Origin: Flavobacteriales bacterium
Lineage (GTDB): Bacteria > Bacteroidota > Bacteroidia > Flavobacteriales_F > PHOS-HE28
Direction of reading: 5' to 3'
Assembly: GCA_019638085.1 (NCBI GenBank)
Contig: JAHBUL010000003.1
Location: 1 to 64,000, forward strand
Length of the DNA stretch: 64,000 nucleotides
Shown here: positions 16,559 to 26,352 of the stretch, piece after piece
Layout of the letters: every line of letters begins with the position of its first letter
Numbering within the stretch: the first letter of the stretch is position 1
Translations under genes and position numbers: made by a program
The notes under the pieces: generated by a model
What the model was told of the DNA's origin: nothing
What the model saw: the letters and a program-made list of their open reading frames with translations, nothing else
Databases searched by the model: none

Positions 16559-19500
16559 CCCGGCAGTTCTTCTTCTTCGAAGTGCGCTATTGGCTGCGGC
16601 AGCCCATGGTGTACATCTTCCTGGTGATCCTCGGCCTGCTGCCCTTCTTCGCTATCATTTCAGAGAACGTGCAGATCGGTGGGGGCATCGGCAACGTGTA
16701 CAAGAACGCTCCGTACGTGGCCTACCAGTTCTACGGGGCCATGTCCTTCCTCGCCATCCTGATGGTCACCGCGTTCGTGAACGGTACGGCGATCCGGGAT
16801 TTCACCAGCGATACCGCGCAGATCGTCTTCTCCACACCGGTCTCCAAGCGGAGCTACCTGGTGGGCAAATTCCTCGGCAGCACCTTCATCGCTTCGTTGC
16901 CGCTCTTGGGCGTCAGCCTCGGTATGGTGCTCGGTAGCTGGTGGCCTTCGGTGGATCCGTTGCGGCTGGGGCCGAACCTGGTGCTTCCGCATCTGGAGGC
17001 CTTCATTGTGATCGGCCTGCCGAACATCCTCTTCTCGGCGGCCATCATTTTCGCGGTGGCGGTGCTGGTGCGTTCCACCATGGCCTCCTTCATCACGGCC
17101 ATTGCGCTCTTCGTGGGCTATTCCGTGGCCGCCAGCTTCATGAGCGACCTGGACAACCAGACACTTGGTGCCATGCTGGATCCCTTCGGTGGCGCCGCTA
17201 CGGACCTGATCACCAAGTACTGGTCCGTGGAGGACAAGAACACGCGCCTGTTGCCCTTGGATGGCGTGCTGCTTTGGAACCGCTTGCTCTGGATCGGCGT
17301 GTCGGTGGTGGTCTTCCTCTTCGGCTACTTCCGCTTCCGCTTCACGGAACGGGCACAAAAGGCCAAACCGCTGGATACCGATGAGCATCTCCCGATTGCG
17401 ATCACCAGCGTAGCGCTTCCCGCAGTGCAGATCAAGCACGATCGCCGGGCACACAGGCTCCAGTTCCGGACGCTCTTCAAGAACGACTTCCTCGGTATGT
17501 TGAAGAGCACGCCCTTCATCATCATCATGACGCTCGGGCTGATCCAGCTCTTCTTCTCCTTGGCTTTCGTCACCAGCATGTACGGCAACACCACCTACCC
17601 GGTGACCTACAGCGTGGTGGACATGATGGATGGCTCGCTCACGATCTACCTCTTGATCATCGTGGCGTTCTATGCGGGCCAGCTGATCTGGAAGGAGCGT
17701 GATCCGAAGATGGACGGCATCGTGAACGCGCTGCCGATGGCTACACGCACCGGTCTGCTCGCCAAGCTGGCAGCGCTGATCAGCATCGTATTCGTGGTAC
17801 ACCTCTTTGCCACCATGGCGGGCATGGTCACGCAGCTGATCAATGGCTACAGCCGATTACAGCCGGGGGTCTACCTCACGTACTTCATCCTCCCGGGCAC
17901 GATCAACTTCGCCATCTGGGCGGCCTTGGCCATGTTGGTACACGTGCTGGTGAACAACAAGTACCTCGGCTACTTCGTCTTCATCCTCCTTTTCATCCTG
18001 AACATCTTCGGCTGGCAGGCGCTGGACGTGGGTTCCAACCTGGTGCGTTTCAATTCCACCTCGGGCCTCACCTATTCGGACATGAACGGCTTCGGTCCTT
18101 TCCTGAAGGGCTGGCTCTTCTTCAAGGGCTACTGGCTGTTGTTCGCTGCACTGCTGATCTACAAATCCTATCTGTTCGTGGTACGCGGGAACGACACCGC
18201 TTGGAAGTGGCGGATCCGCAACGCGATGGGGCGGCTGAAGGGCTCGTGGCCGGTGGCCGCGCTCATCGGCGGCGCATGGCTGGTGATGGCGGGTTTCGGC
18301 TATTACAACACCAAGGTGCTGAACACCTACACCACCAGCGACGAGCAGGAAGAGCTGCAGGTGCGCTACGAGAAGGATTACAAGAGGTACGAGCACATGC
18401 TTCAGCCGCACTACACGGATGTCTCCTACCACATCGACCTCGACCCCGCAGCGCGCGCGATCTCCTACACCGCGGAGATCACCCTTCAGAACAAGGACCG
18501 TGTGGCCATGGACACGCTCTACTTCAACGTGCCGCACCGCATGGATGTGCAGATGGACATCCCGGGTGCGGAGCTGGTACTGAACGATACTGCCCTGGAC
18601 CAACGGATGTACCGCCTTGCCACATCACTGCAGCCGGGCGATAGCATCCATATCACCGTTAAGGGCGGCTGGCGCGCCAAGGGCATACCGAATCGGGTGG
18701 AGTTCACCGGCCTGGTGAACAACGGCAGCTTCTTCAACAACATGGACCTGATCCCTTCGATCGGCTACGACCCCGGCGGCGAGATCAACGACCGGGAGAA
18801 GCGGCGCAAGCATGGGCTACCGCCCAACGAGCGCATGGCCAAGCTGAGCGATGACCCGGCCCTGCGGATGAACAACTACCTGATGCGGAACAGCGATTGG
18901 GTACACGTGCGCACCACCATCGGCACCGCGCCGGACCAGATCGCCGTGGCACCGGGCTCCCTGAAGAAGGAGTGGACGGAGAATGGCAAACGCTGGTTCA
19001 CCTATGAGCTTGATCATAAGGCATTGAACTTCTATTCGTTCCTGAGCGCCCGCTATGAAGTGGCCCGGGAGATCTGGAAGGATCCCTTGGGCAAGGCACC
19101 CGATGTGGAACTGGAGGTCTATTACCAGCAGGAACACGGTGTGAACGTGCCACGGATGCTCAATTCCATGCACAAGTCGCTGGATTACTACACGGCCCAC
19201 TTCGGTCCATATCAGCAGAAGCAGGCACGGATCGTGGAGTTCCCACGCTACTTCTCCTTTGCGCAAGCATTCCCAGGCACCATGCCGTACAGTGAAAGCA
19301 TCGGCTTCATCACGGACCTTACGGCGAAGGAGGACATCGACATGGTGTTCTATGTGGTGGCCCACGAAATGGCACACCAGTGGTGGGCGCACCAGGTGAT
19401 CGGGGCGGTGATGCAGGGCAGCACGCTGCTGAGCGAGAGCATGGCACAATACTCCGCACTGATGGTGATGGAGAAGGAATACGGCAAGGCCCACATGCGG

Positions 19501-20166
19501 AAGTTCCTGAAGTACGAAGGGGACAAGTACCAGAACGCACGCGGGGCGGAAGCCTTGGGCGAAATGCCGCTGCTGACCGTGGAGAACCAGGGCTACATCC
19601 ATTACAACAAGGCCAGCGTGGTGCTCTACGGATTGCGCGATTTCCTGGGTGAGGATACCTTGAACACCGCCTTCAGGTCGCTGGTGGATTCATTCGGCTA
19701 TGCCGATCCGCCCTGGCCCACCTCGCTCGATTGGTACCGCGCCGTGATGCAGGTGACACCGGACAGCCTGAACTACCTGCTGGAGGATGGGATCAAGTAC
19801 ATCACGCTGTATGACAACAAGGTGATCGAAGCGAAGGGGAAGATGAACCCCGACAGCACATGGACCGTGACGATGAAGTTGACAGCCGAGAAGGAGCACG
19901 CGGACTCGCTTGGCAAAGGCACACCCATACCCATGGATGATTGGATGGATATCGCCGTGGAACGCTGGCCCAGCTATGGGAAGAACAAGGAGCTGAACGA
20001 TGTGCCGCTGGTGCAGGAGCGCGTGAAGCTCCACTCCGGCGAGAACAAGCTCACCTTCACTGTTTCAGGTAAGCCTTCGGCGGTGGTGATCGATCCGGAC
20101 CATCTCTTCTTCGATCGGCATCCGGATGATGACCGCATGCGGGTGGAGTTGGAGGAGAAGGAGTGA
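16555..20166 (+). CDS. ABC permease fused to M1-family aminopeptidase
   Basis: This 1203-aa protein starts with a permease of at least twelve membrane spans in two blocks (residues about 15-270 and 320-590), then carries an extracytoplasmic M1 zinc peptidase. The zinc motif HEMAHQWWAH begins at residue 937, with the third ligand Glu961 in LLSES. The spacing is one longer than in classical M1 enzymes but usual for this fused family. A catalytic Tyr is probably in the C-terminal region. The fusion is known in Bacteroidota, and its substrate is not established. It is translationally coupled to the ATPase gene. Processing of peptides as they are exported or sensed is an inference. Confidence 0.92.
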   Translation: MTRQFFFFEVRYWLRQPMVYIFLVILGLLPFFAIISENVQIGGGIGNVYKNAPYVAYQFYGAMSFLAILMVTAFVNGTAIRDFTSDTAQIVFSTPVSKRSYLVGKFLGSTFIASLPLLGVSLGMVLGSWWPSVDPLRLGPNLVLPHLEAFIVIGLPNILFSAAIIFAVAVLVRSTMASFITAIALFVGYSVAASFMSDLDNQTLGAMLDPFGGAATDLITKYWSVEDKNTRLLPLDGVLLWNRLLWIGVSVVVFLFGYFRFRFTERAQKAKPLDTDEHLPIAITSVALPAVQIKHDRRAHRLQFRTLFKNDFLGMLKSTPFIIIMTLGLIQLFFSLAFVTSMYGNTTYPVTYSVVDMMDGSLTIYLLIIVAFYAGQLIWKERDPKMDGIVNALPMATRTGLLAKLAALISIVFVVHLFATMAGMVTQLINGYSRLQPGVYLTYFILPGTINFAIWAALAMLVHVLVNNKYLGYFVFILLFILNIFGWQALDVGSNLVRFNSTSGLTYSDMNGFGPFLKGWLFFKGYWLLFAALLIYKSYLFVVRGNDTAWKWRIRNAMGRLKGSWPVAALIGGAWLVMAGFGYYNTKVLNTYTTSDEQEELQVRYEKDYKRYEHMLQPHYTDVSYHIDLDPAARAISYTAEITLQNKDRVAMDTLYFNVPHRMDVQMDIPGAELVLNDTALDQRMYRLATSLQPGDSIHITVKGGWRAKGIPNRVEFTGLVNNGSFFNNMDLIPSIGYDPGGEINDREKRRKHGLPPNERMAKLSDDPALRMNNYLMRNSDWVHVRTTIGTAPDQIAVAPGSLKKEWTENGKRWFTYELDHKALNFYSFLSARYEVAREIWKDPLGKAPDVELEVYYQQEHGVNVPRMLNSMHKSLDYYTAHFGPYQQKQARIVEFPRYFSFAQAFPGTMPYSESIGFITDLTAKEDIDMVFYVVAHEMAHQWWAHQVIGAVMQGSTLLSESMAQYSALMVMEKEYGKAHMRKFLKYEGDKYQNARGAEALGEMPLLTVENQGYIHYNKASVVLYGLRDFLGEDTLNTAFRSLVDSFGYADPPWPTSLDWYRAVMQVTPDSLNYLLEDGIKYITLYDNKVIEAKGKMNPDSTWTVTMKLTAEKEHADSLGKGTPIPMDDWMDIAVERWPSYGKNKELNDVPLVQERVKLHSGENKLTFTVSGKPSAVVIDPDHLFFDRHPDDDRMRVELEEKE

Positions 20167-20361
20167 GGGGCAGTGATACCTCCTTCACCTTCCTCTTTCG
20201 TCATCGCGAGGCTCTGCGACGCGATCCCGTAAAAGAGGGCGTCAGTGTACGCGCCCTCTGGACCATGATCACTAGGCTCCGCAAGATGATCCCGTTACGC
20301 TTTGCCCCGGAGCGGGCCCGCGATGACGTGCGGGAATGGCGGCAGGCCTTATCTGCGTCCA

Positions 20362-20470
20362 TCTCCGCCGGCGCTCGCGTGTCGCGAGTGCCTGCGGATC
20401 GATCATCTCATCCACAGATCAGCCGATCAGCATCCGTTCGCAGGCGCTTGCGTGTCGCGAGTGCCAGCGA
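20362..20470. repeat. palindromic repeat pair
   Basis: Two near-identical palindromes, GGCGCTCGCGTGTCGCGAGTGCC at about 20371 and GGCGCTTGCGTGTCGCGAGTGCC at about 20440, lie between the ABC/M1 gene and the riboswitch. They could terminate the upstream transcript. The rest of 20170-20520 holds no gene I can support. Confidence 0.6.
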
Positions 20471-20524
20471 ACGCAACGCACATCCGCGGTTTCAACTACC
20501 TTCGCCGCGCTGATGATCCCCGTC

Positions 20525-20680
20525 TTAACAACCGGGGTTAAAAGGGAACCAGGTGCAATTCCTGGGCTTTTCCTGAAGCTGTAAGCCTGAGTACCGAACC
20601 GGCACAAAGCCACTGTCAACCGCAAGGAAGATGGGAAGGCGTCGGGGAGGGAGGCGAGCCAGAAGACCTGTCACCGGCAT
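20525..20680 (+). promoter_or_regulatory. cobalamin (B12) riboswitch
   Basis: The leader has the conserved cobalamin aptamer blocks in order: AAAGGGAACCAGGTGCAATTCC (20540-20562), GCCACTGTCAA with CCGCAAGGAAG (20609-20630), and the B12 box GAGCCAGAAGACCTG (20656-20670). Closing CCGG sequences sit at both ends. Downstream, CTTCCAGGAA (20693-20702) can pair with TTCCTGGAGG (20751-20760), and GAGGT/ACCTC at 20758-20778 makes a short stem before AAGGA and the ATG at 20793. These are candidates for the switching platform. When B12 is abundant the operon should be off. Confidence 0.93.
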
Positions 20681-20792
20681 AGTGGATGATCGCTTCCAGG
20701 AAAGAAGCGTGCTCCTGTGCCACCGTCCCCTCGGCACAAAAGCACCGGTATTCCTGGAGGTCCTGTAACAAGAAACCTCAACAAGGAATACC

Positions 20793-21908
20793 ATGAAAAC
20801 AACCGGACACCTTTTCGCTCTTCTCGCTATCGCCGTCGGCACCCCGGCACACGCGCAGTTCAACATCTCTGACGTGCAATACTGGATCGGCGCAGGCGCG
20901 GACAGTTCCGTGCTCGTGATCGATTTCCAGGACGGCACCGATGATGCCAGCTACGCCTGGGGCTGGTTGCACAACGGCGGCACCGGCGAGGATATGGTGA
21001 ACGCGATCGCGGCAGCGGACCCGAACCTCAACGTGGAGATCACCAGCGGATTCCTCAACAGCATCACCTACGGTAGCCATGCAGGGATCGGCGGGTCACC
21101 GGATTATTGGTCCACGTGGGATGGCCCGAGCTTGGCTGGATTGGAGACGAGCATGGGCCTCTCAGGAGAGCTCGGCAACGGCGATTGGTTCGGTTGTTCC
21201 TACACCGATTTCAATCCCGCATTGAATCCCACGGAACCCATCGCTGCGTTCGATCCCTTCGGCTTCACTGCTGCGGACGTCACATTCTGGGTGGGCACCG
21301 GAACGGATACCACCGTGCTGGTGGTGGATTTCCAGGACGGCACGGGTGCCTCCTCCTTTGCATGGGGCTACCTGTACTCGGGCGTGGTAACGGCGGAAAC
21401 AATGCTGAACGACATCGCTGCTGCCGATCCGGAATTCGCAGTGGTCACCACGGGCGGCTTCCTCGGTGACGTGACCTATGGCGCACATGCGGGCATCGGC
21501 GGAAGCCCGAACTACTGGTCCACCTGGAGCGGCACGGACCTGAGCAACTGGAGCATGAACCTGGGCATCGGCACCGAGCTGAGCAACGGCCACCTCTTCG
21601 GTTGCTCCTACACCGACTTCAGCCCTGCGCTTCGCCCCGGTACGCCCGTGGCCGCATCCATCACCACCGGCATGCATGAAGCCACTGCTGCGCACGTGCA
21701 GGTATGGCCACAGCCCGCCACGGACGCAGTGAACGTGAGCACCACCGCACCGGGCCAACAGCCAGTGGCGATCCATGACCTCACCGGAGCACGCGTGTAC
21801 CAAGGGCAGACCAGCGGCCTGGTCACCTCCATCGATGTGCGTGGCTTGGCACCGGGCCTTTATGTGTTGCATACCGGCGAGGTGAAGCGCACCATCATAA
21901 TTCAATAA
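20793..21908 (+). CDS. secreted two-repeat T9SS protein in B12 operon
   Basis: This 371-aa protein has a signal peptide ending PAHAQ (residue 22). Two copies of a ~130-residue domain follow, each with a Y/F-W-I/V-G-x-G-x-D start, V-L-V-x-D-F-Q-D-G, S-Y/F-A-W-G, and GIGGSP(D/N)YWSTW. A T9SS type A sorting domain (from about residue 305) ends GLYVLHTGEVKRTIIIQ. It is the first gene after the cobalamin riboswitch and precedes the receptor genes, so it is likely a cell-surface or released protein for corrinoid capture. The domain resembles secreted proteins seen elsewhere in B12 regulons, but binding has not been shown from this sequence. AAGGA lies 5 bases before the ATG. Confidence 0.85.
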   Translation: MKTTGHLFALLAIAVGTPAHAQFNISDVQYWIGAGADSSVLVIDFQDGTDDASYAWGWLHNGGTGEDMVNAIAAADPNLNVEITSGFLNSITYGSHAGIGGSPDYWSTWDGPSLAGLETSMGLSGELGNGDWFGCSYTDFNPALNPTEPIAAFDPFGFTAADVTFWVGTGTDTTVLVVDFQDGTGASSFAWGYLYSGVVTAETMLNDIAAADPEFAVVTTGGFLGDVTYGAHAGIGGSPNYWSTWSGTDLSNWSMNLGIGTELSNGHLFGCSYTDFSPALRPGTPVAASITTGMHEATAAHVQVWPQPATDAVNVSTTAPGQQPVAIHDLTGARVYQGQTSGLVTSIDVRGLAPGLYVLHTGEVKRTIIIQ

Positions 21909-21919
21909 TTGAAAGGGTG

Positions 21920-21945
21920 GGGAGCGCGCGATGCGGCGTGCTCCC
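21920..21945 (+). promoter_or_regulatory. intercistronic hairpin
   Basis: GGGAGCGC pairs with GTGCTCCC across a 10-base loop, 11 bases after the stop of the secreted-protein gene. There is no T-run, so it is more likely a processing or stability element that sets different levels for the abundant secreted protein and the receptor than a full terminator. Confidence 0.5.
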
Positions 21946-21976
21946 AACGCCCAGCTGAATACCTCATCACCCTCCG

Positions 21977-23911
21977 ATGCGTTCCTGCCTACTGTTCCCG
22001 CTGTTCGTCCTGCTTGCCGGGACGCAGGTGCGTGGCCAGCAGACATTGGATACCATCGCGCTACACAATGTGGTGATCGTGGCTCCTCGACTGTCCGACT
22101 TCGCATCCGGCCTCAAGACGCAGGCGATCGATAGCGCCACCATGGCCCGCTACCGCTCGGCGGACCTCGGCAACTTGCTGGAGATGGAAAGCCCGATCTT
22201 CATCAAGTCCTACGGGCTGGGCAGCTTGGCCACCACTTCCTTTCGCGGCGGCAGCGCCAACCACACGGCGGTGCTATGGAACGGCTTCAACATCGGCAGC
22301 CCGATGAACGGGCAGATCGATCTTTCGCTGGTACCCGTGGGCATCGCGGACGAGGTGAGCATCCAATACGGCGGTGCCAGCGCGCTCTGGGGCAGCGGTG
22401 CGGTCGGTGGATCGGTGCTATTGAACAGCACGCCCGTTTTCGACAGCGGCCTCACCGTGGATGCCGGTGCTTCGTTCGGCAGCTTCGGCGACCGGCGGCA
22501 GCACCTTCACTTTGTGCGCAGCACGCCGAAATGGATCTCGTCCATCAGTCTCTTCAACACGGCTGCACGGAATGATTTTCTCTACTCCAACCCGGAGCTG
22601 CTTGGTGCGCCCGAGCAACGGCAGCGCAACGCCGAACTGGCACAATATGGCCTGCTCGCGGAGAACCATTTCCGCATCAACCAATGGCAGCGGTTGAGCC
22701 TGCGCTTCTGGTACCAGAACAGCGATCGCAACATTCCCGCCATGCTGGTGCAGGCCAACAGCAGTGCCAAGCAACTGGACCAGAGCTACCGCGCCACCGC
22801 GGAATGGCAACGGCTCGGCACCAAGGTGAACAGCTACGTGCGCGCCGCTTACTTCGACGAACGGTTGCAGTGGTACGGCACCAGCACGGACAGCGTGGCA
22901 AACAGCCGGTCGCGCACCCTGATCGCCGAAGCGGAAATGCGCATCCGGATCGCCAGCGGGCAACGCATCAACATCGGGCTCAACAACACCTTCGCGGAGG
23001 CGCGCTCCGATGGCTTTCCTGAGCGACAGCAACAGAACCGCACGGCACTCATCGCTTCGTACCGGATCAACACCGCCAACGAGCGCTCCAACACCACGCT
23101 CTCGCTCCGGCAGGAAATGGTGGCGCAGGAACTCGTACCGTTCACATGGTCATTGGGCGGCGAATACGAGCTGCGGAAATGGCTCACCGCGAAAGCGAAC
23201 GTGGCGCGTGTGTATCGCATCCCGACCTTCAACGACCTGTACTGGACGCCCGGCGGAAACCCGGACCTGCTGCCGGAAAGCGGCTACAGCGGCGAGGCAG
23301 GGCTGGTCGCGAAAGGGCAACTGCGGCCGGGCGTAAAGGCCACCGCCGAGGGCACCTTCTTCCAGCGCACCATGGACAACTGGATCATCTGGCTACCTGC
23401 CGGAGCGTACTGGAGTCCGCAGAACATCATGAACGTATGGAGCCGGGGCGTGGAGTTGCGCGGCGAACTGGCATGGCGCATAGGCGGAGCCACCATGAAG
23501 CTGGCCGCCATGACCAACTACGTGGTCTCCACCAACCAAACAGCGAAGACGGTGAACGATGCTTCCGTGGACAAGCAGTTGATCTACGTGCCGATCTACA
23601 GTGGGCACGGCAAGCTCTCGGTGCGCTACAAGGGCCTGCTCGCCACTTCGGGTGTGAACTATACCGGCTATCGGTACACCAGCACGGACAACCGTGAATA
23701 CCTCGATCCCTACGTGCTGGTGAACGCATCCGTCTCGTACCGCATGTCTGCAGGCAAGAAGTACGTCGCCGACCTGATGCTGCAGGGCTTCAACCTCTTC
23801 GATGCGGACTACCAAGTAATGCTGGGCCGGCCCATGCCACTGCGGAATTTCCAGATCGGCCTCAGCGTGCGATTCAACCAAGCCAATTCAACTCCGGAAG
23901 AACAGCCATGA
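21977..23911 (+). CDS. btuB: TonB-dependent receptor, BtuB-like
   Basis: This 644-aa outer-membrane protein has a signal peptide (to about residue 22, VRGQQ), a TonB-box-like LDTIALHNVVIVAPR, a plug domain with GSLATTSFRGG and GAGALWG-type sequence (SALWGSGAVGGSVLLN), and a barrel of about 22 strands. The size and plug match BtuB-type receptors, and the riboswitch upstream supports corrinoids as the ligand. It lies 68 bases after the secreted T9SS protein and overlaps the BtuG-like gene by 4 bases. Assignment to B12 rests on regulation and neighbours more than on receptor sequence. Confidence 0.88.
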   Translation: MRSCLLFPLFVLLAGTQVRGQQTLDTIALHNVVIVAPRLSDFASGLKTQAIDSATMARYRSADLGNLLEMESPIFIKSYGLGSLATTSFRGGSANHTAVLWNGFNIGSPMNGQIDLSLVPVGIADEVSIQYGGASALWGSGAVGGSVLLNSTPVFDSGLTVDAGASFGSFGDRRQHLHFVRSTPKWISSISLFNTAARNDFLYSNPELLGAPEQRQRNAELAQYGLLAENHFRINQWQRLSLRFWYQNSDRNIPAMLVQANSSAKQLDQSYRATAEWQRLGTKVNSYVRAAYFDERLQWYGTSTDSVANSRSRTLIAEAEMRIRIASGQRINIGLNNTFAEARSDGFPERQQQNRTALIASYRINTANERSNTTLSLRQEMVAQELVPFTWSLGGEYELRKWLTAKANVARVYRIPTFNDLYWTPGGNPDLLPESGYSGEAGLVAKGQLRPGVKATAEGTFFQRTMDNWIIWLPAGAYWSPQNIMNVWSRGVELRGELAWRIGGATMKLAAMTNYVVSTNQTAKTVNDASVDKQLIYVPIYSGHGKLSVRYKGLLATSGVNYTGYRYTSTDNREYLDPYVLVNASVSYRMSAGKKYVADLMLQGFNLFDADYQVMLGRPMPLRNFQIGLSVRFNQANSTPEEQP

Positions 23912-24963
23912 TCCGAAACCACTTCCTGGGCAAGGCCTTTCCGCTCGCGCTTTTTCTGTTCGTGCTCGCGACGCTTTCCGCCTGCCGGAAGGACAAGCCG
24001 GAGCAACCGGAGGAAACGCCGATCACCATCGGCAACGATCACGGCGTGTACATCACCAACGAAGGCAACTTCCAGTGGGGCAATGCCAAGGTGAGCTACT
24101 ATGACATCGCCACGGACAACGCGACCGAGGACCTGTACCAGCCCGCCAACGGCGTTGCCCTCGGCGACGTGTGCCAATCGATGGTCCTTTTCAACAACAG
24201 GGGGTACGTGGTGGTGAACAACTCGGGCAAAGTGGTAGTGGTGGATCCGAACACCTTCGTTGCCACGGCCACCATCACCGGCTTTACCTCGCCGCGCTAC
24301 TTCCTGCCGGTGAGCAACGGCAAGGCCTACGCCACCGAGCTGTCCGGTAACGCCGTGCGCGTGGTGGACCTGAACACCCATACCATCACCGGCAGCATCC
24401 CTTGCGCGGGCATGACGCAGGAGCTGGTGTTGGCCTACGGCAAGGCGTTCGTCACCAATGAAAGCAAGGCCTACGTGTATGTGATCGATACCGCCACCGA
24501 TGCGATCACCGACAGTGTGCCGGTGAGCCGAGGCGGAAACTCCATTGTAGAAGATGCCAACGGAAAGCTCTGGGTGGCCTGCACCGGTGGGAGCGGCACG
24601 CCCCCGGCACTCTATCGCATCGATCCACAAACGGCGCAAGTGGAGGCCTCGTTTACTTTCTCCAATTCAGCGACGAACCCGTGGCGCTTGCGGATCAACG
24701 GCAGCAACGACACGCTGTACTTCCTTCGAGGTGGTGTGTACCGCATGGCCATCACCGATGCTGCGGCGCCCGTGTCGGCGTTCATCCCCACCGACGGCCG
24801 CAACCTCTACGGCTTGGGCATCGATCCGAACACCGGCACCCTCTACCTCGCCGATGCCGTGGACTACGTGCAGCGCGGCGTGATCTACCGCTACCGGCCC
24901 GATGGCACGTTGCTGGGCACCTTCCACGCGGGCATCATTCCGGGGAGCTTTTGCTTTCGGTGA
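23908..24963 (+). CDS. BtuG-like surface beta-propeller lipoprotein
   Basis: This 351-aa lipoprotein (ATLSAC, Cys26) is followed by a YVTN/DUF5074-type seven-bladed propeller with repeats such as GKVVVVDPNTFVATATI and GNAVRVVDLNTHTITGSI. In Bacteroides, BtuG lipoproteins of this fold sit on BtuB and bind B12 very tightly. Here the gene overlaps the receptor stop (ATGA) and is under the same cobalamin riboswitch. A role as surface lid and B12-capturing partner of the receptor follows from that knowledge. The binding residues cannot be checked by eye. Confidence 0.85.
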   Translation: MIRNHFLGKAFPLALFLFVLATLSACRKDKPEQPEETPITIGNDHGVYITNEGNFQWGNAKVSYYDIATDNATEDLYQPANGVALGDVCQSMVLFNNRGYVVVNNSGKVVVVDPNTFVATATITGFTSPRYFLPVSNGKAYATELSGNAVRVVDLNTHTITGSIPCAGMTQELVLAYGKAFVTNESKAYVYVIDTATDAITDSVPVSRGGNSIVEDANGKLWVACTGGSGTPPALYRIDPQTAQVEASFTFSNSATNPWRLRINGSNDTLYFLRGGVYRMAITDAAAPVSAFIPTDGRNLYGLGIDPNTGTLYLADAVDYVQRGVIYRYRPDGTLLGTFHAGIIPGSFCFR

Positions 24964-25105
24964 GGTGACGGGTGAATGGTCGTTGGTGAATAGTGAATGG
25001 ATGAGAACCGCAGGTTCCGGTGTACGTCGGACCCAATTACGAGCCACCAATCACGAGCCACCAATCACCAGCCACCAGCCACCAATCACCAATCTTTCAC
25101 TCGTT
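24964..25105. repeat. low-complexity repeat after B12 operon
   Basis: Degenerate units on GTGAATGG/GTGAATAG (24968-25005) are followed by units on CACCAATCAC and GAGCCACC (25036-25102). The two blocks are roughly complementary in word content (GGTGAATGG against CCAATCACC), so the stretch can fold. No gene is present in 24964-25205. Confidence 0.75.
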
Positions 25106-25205
25106 CCTTCATTTCGACCGTCCATAGCTTTGCACTCCCTCCTGCGCATCACTTCCATGGATAGCCTAATGCGGCAACATTGATGCTGACGGAGATTCGA
25201 CTTCC

Positions 25206-26213
25206 ATGGCCAACAAGCCTTACGCCTCCTCCCCGAACTTCGAGAACGGCAAGTTCCAGAACCTGCTGCCCACCAGCATGTCGATGTCCGCCAAGGACAT
25301 GATGAAGACGATCGCGGGGTTCATTGCCGGAGGCGAGGGGCGCGCACCGAAGGAGAAGATCCACGTGCGGCATCCGGACCCGAAGGTGATCGCTTCGCCC
25401 AATGGGAGCACCCGCTTGGTCTGGTTCGGGCACTCGGCATTCCTGTTCCAGATCGACGGCTTGAACCTGCTGATCGATCCCATGTTCGGCTCCACACCGG
25501 CGCCCTATCCGTGGATGGGCCGGTCGCGCTTTACTGACGGATTGCCCATCGCCATCGCCGACCTGCCGCAGATCGATGCCATCCTGCTCTCGCACGATCA
25601 TTACGACCACTTGGACTATCGCTCAATCTTGGCGCTGAAGGCGAAGACAAAGGAATTCTTCGTGCCCTTGGGGGTGGGCATGCATCTGCGTTCATGGGGG
25701 ATCGAGCCTTCGCGCATCCACGAGCTGGACTGGTGGGATGAGACCGGACTTGCGCACTTGCATCTCGCGTTGACACCGGCACGCCACTTCTCCGGCCGCG
25801 GGCTTACGGACCGCTTCTCCACGCTCTGGGGCGGCTGGGTGATCCAAGGGAAAAGGGACAACATCTACTTCAGCGCGGACAGCGGCTACGGTCCGCACTT
25901 CGCACAGATCGGTGCCAAGTACGGACCGTTCGACTTTGCGATGATCGAGTGCGGCCAGTACAACGAGAAGTGGGCCGACATCCACATGATGCCGGAGCAA
26001 TCCGCTCAAGCCGCACTGGACGTGCGAGCGAGAGTGATGATGCCGATCCACTGGGGCAGCTTCGTACTGGCCATGCACACGTGGACCGATCCGGTGGAGC
26101 GCGTGACGAAAAGTGCGGATCAGCTGCAGGTGCCGATCATCACACCGCGCATTGGCGACGTGATCGCGCTGGATTCCTTAGGAGCTTTCCACGAGCGGTG
26201 GTGGCGGGAGTAG
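25206..26213 (+). CDS. MBL-fold metallo-hydrolase (NAPE-PLD/UlaG-like)
   Basis: This 335-aa cytosolic protein of the metallo-beta-lactamase fold has a zinc motif HDHYDHLD near residue 125. WFGHSAFLFQIDGLNLLIDP lies at the start of the core, ARHFSGRG and FSADSGYG follow, and a late metal His is in MPIHWGSF. The layout matches N-acyl-phosphatidylethanolamine-phospholipase-D-like and UlaG-like lactonase enzymes. The N-terminal ~70 residues are an extra helical segment. The substrate is unknown, and no operon partner is visible. Confidence 0.9.
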   Translation: MANKPYASSPNFENGKFQNLLPTSMSMSAKDMMKTIAGFIAGGEGRAPKEKIHVRHPDPKVIASPNGSTRLVWFGHSAFLFQIDGLNLLIDPMFGSTPAPYPWMGRSRFTDGLPIAIADLPQIDAILLSHDHYDHLDYRSILALKAKTKEFFVPLGVGMHLRSWGIEPSRIHELDWWDETGLAHLHLALTPARHFSGRGLTDRFSTLWGGWVIQGKRDNIYFSADSGYGPHFAQIGAKYGPFDFAMIECGQYNEKWADIHMMPEQSAQAALDVRARVMMPIHWGSFVLAMHTWTDPVERVTKSADQLQVPIITPRIGDVIALDSLGAFHERWWRE

Positions 26214-26352
26214 TGCGCAGTTAGCATTCAAAGAAGGAGCGAAGTTGTTCGGGTGGATCGAAAGCGCCCGGAGCTATTCTCCATCATTCGCAATACCTTG
26301 CGATGGCCTCGATGGCTCCTGCCGAGCTCCGCCACCCAAACCCCTCGTGCCG

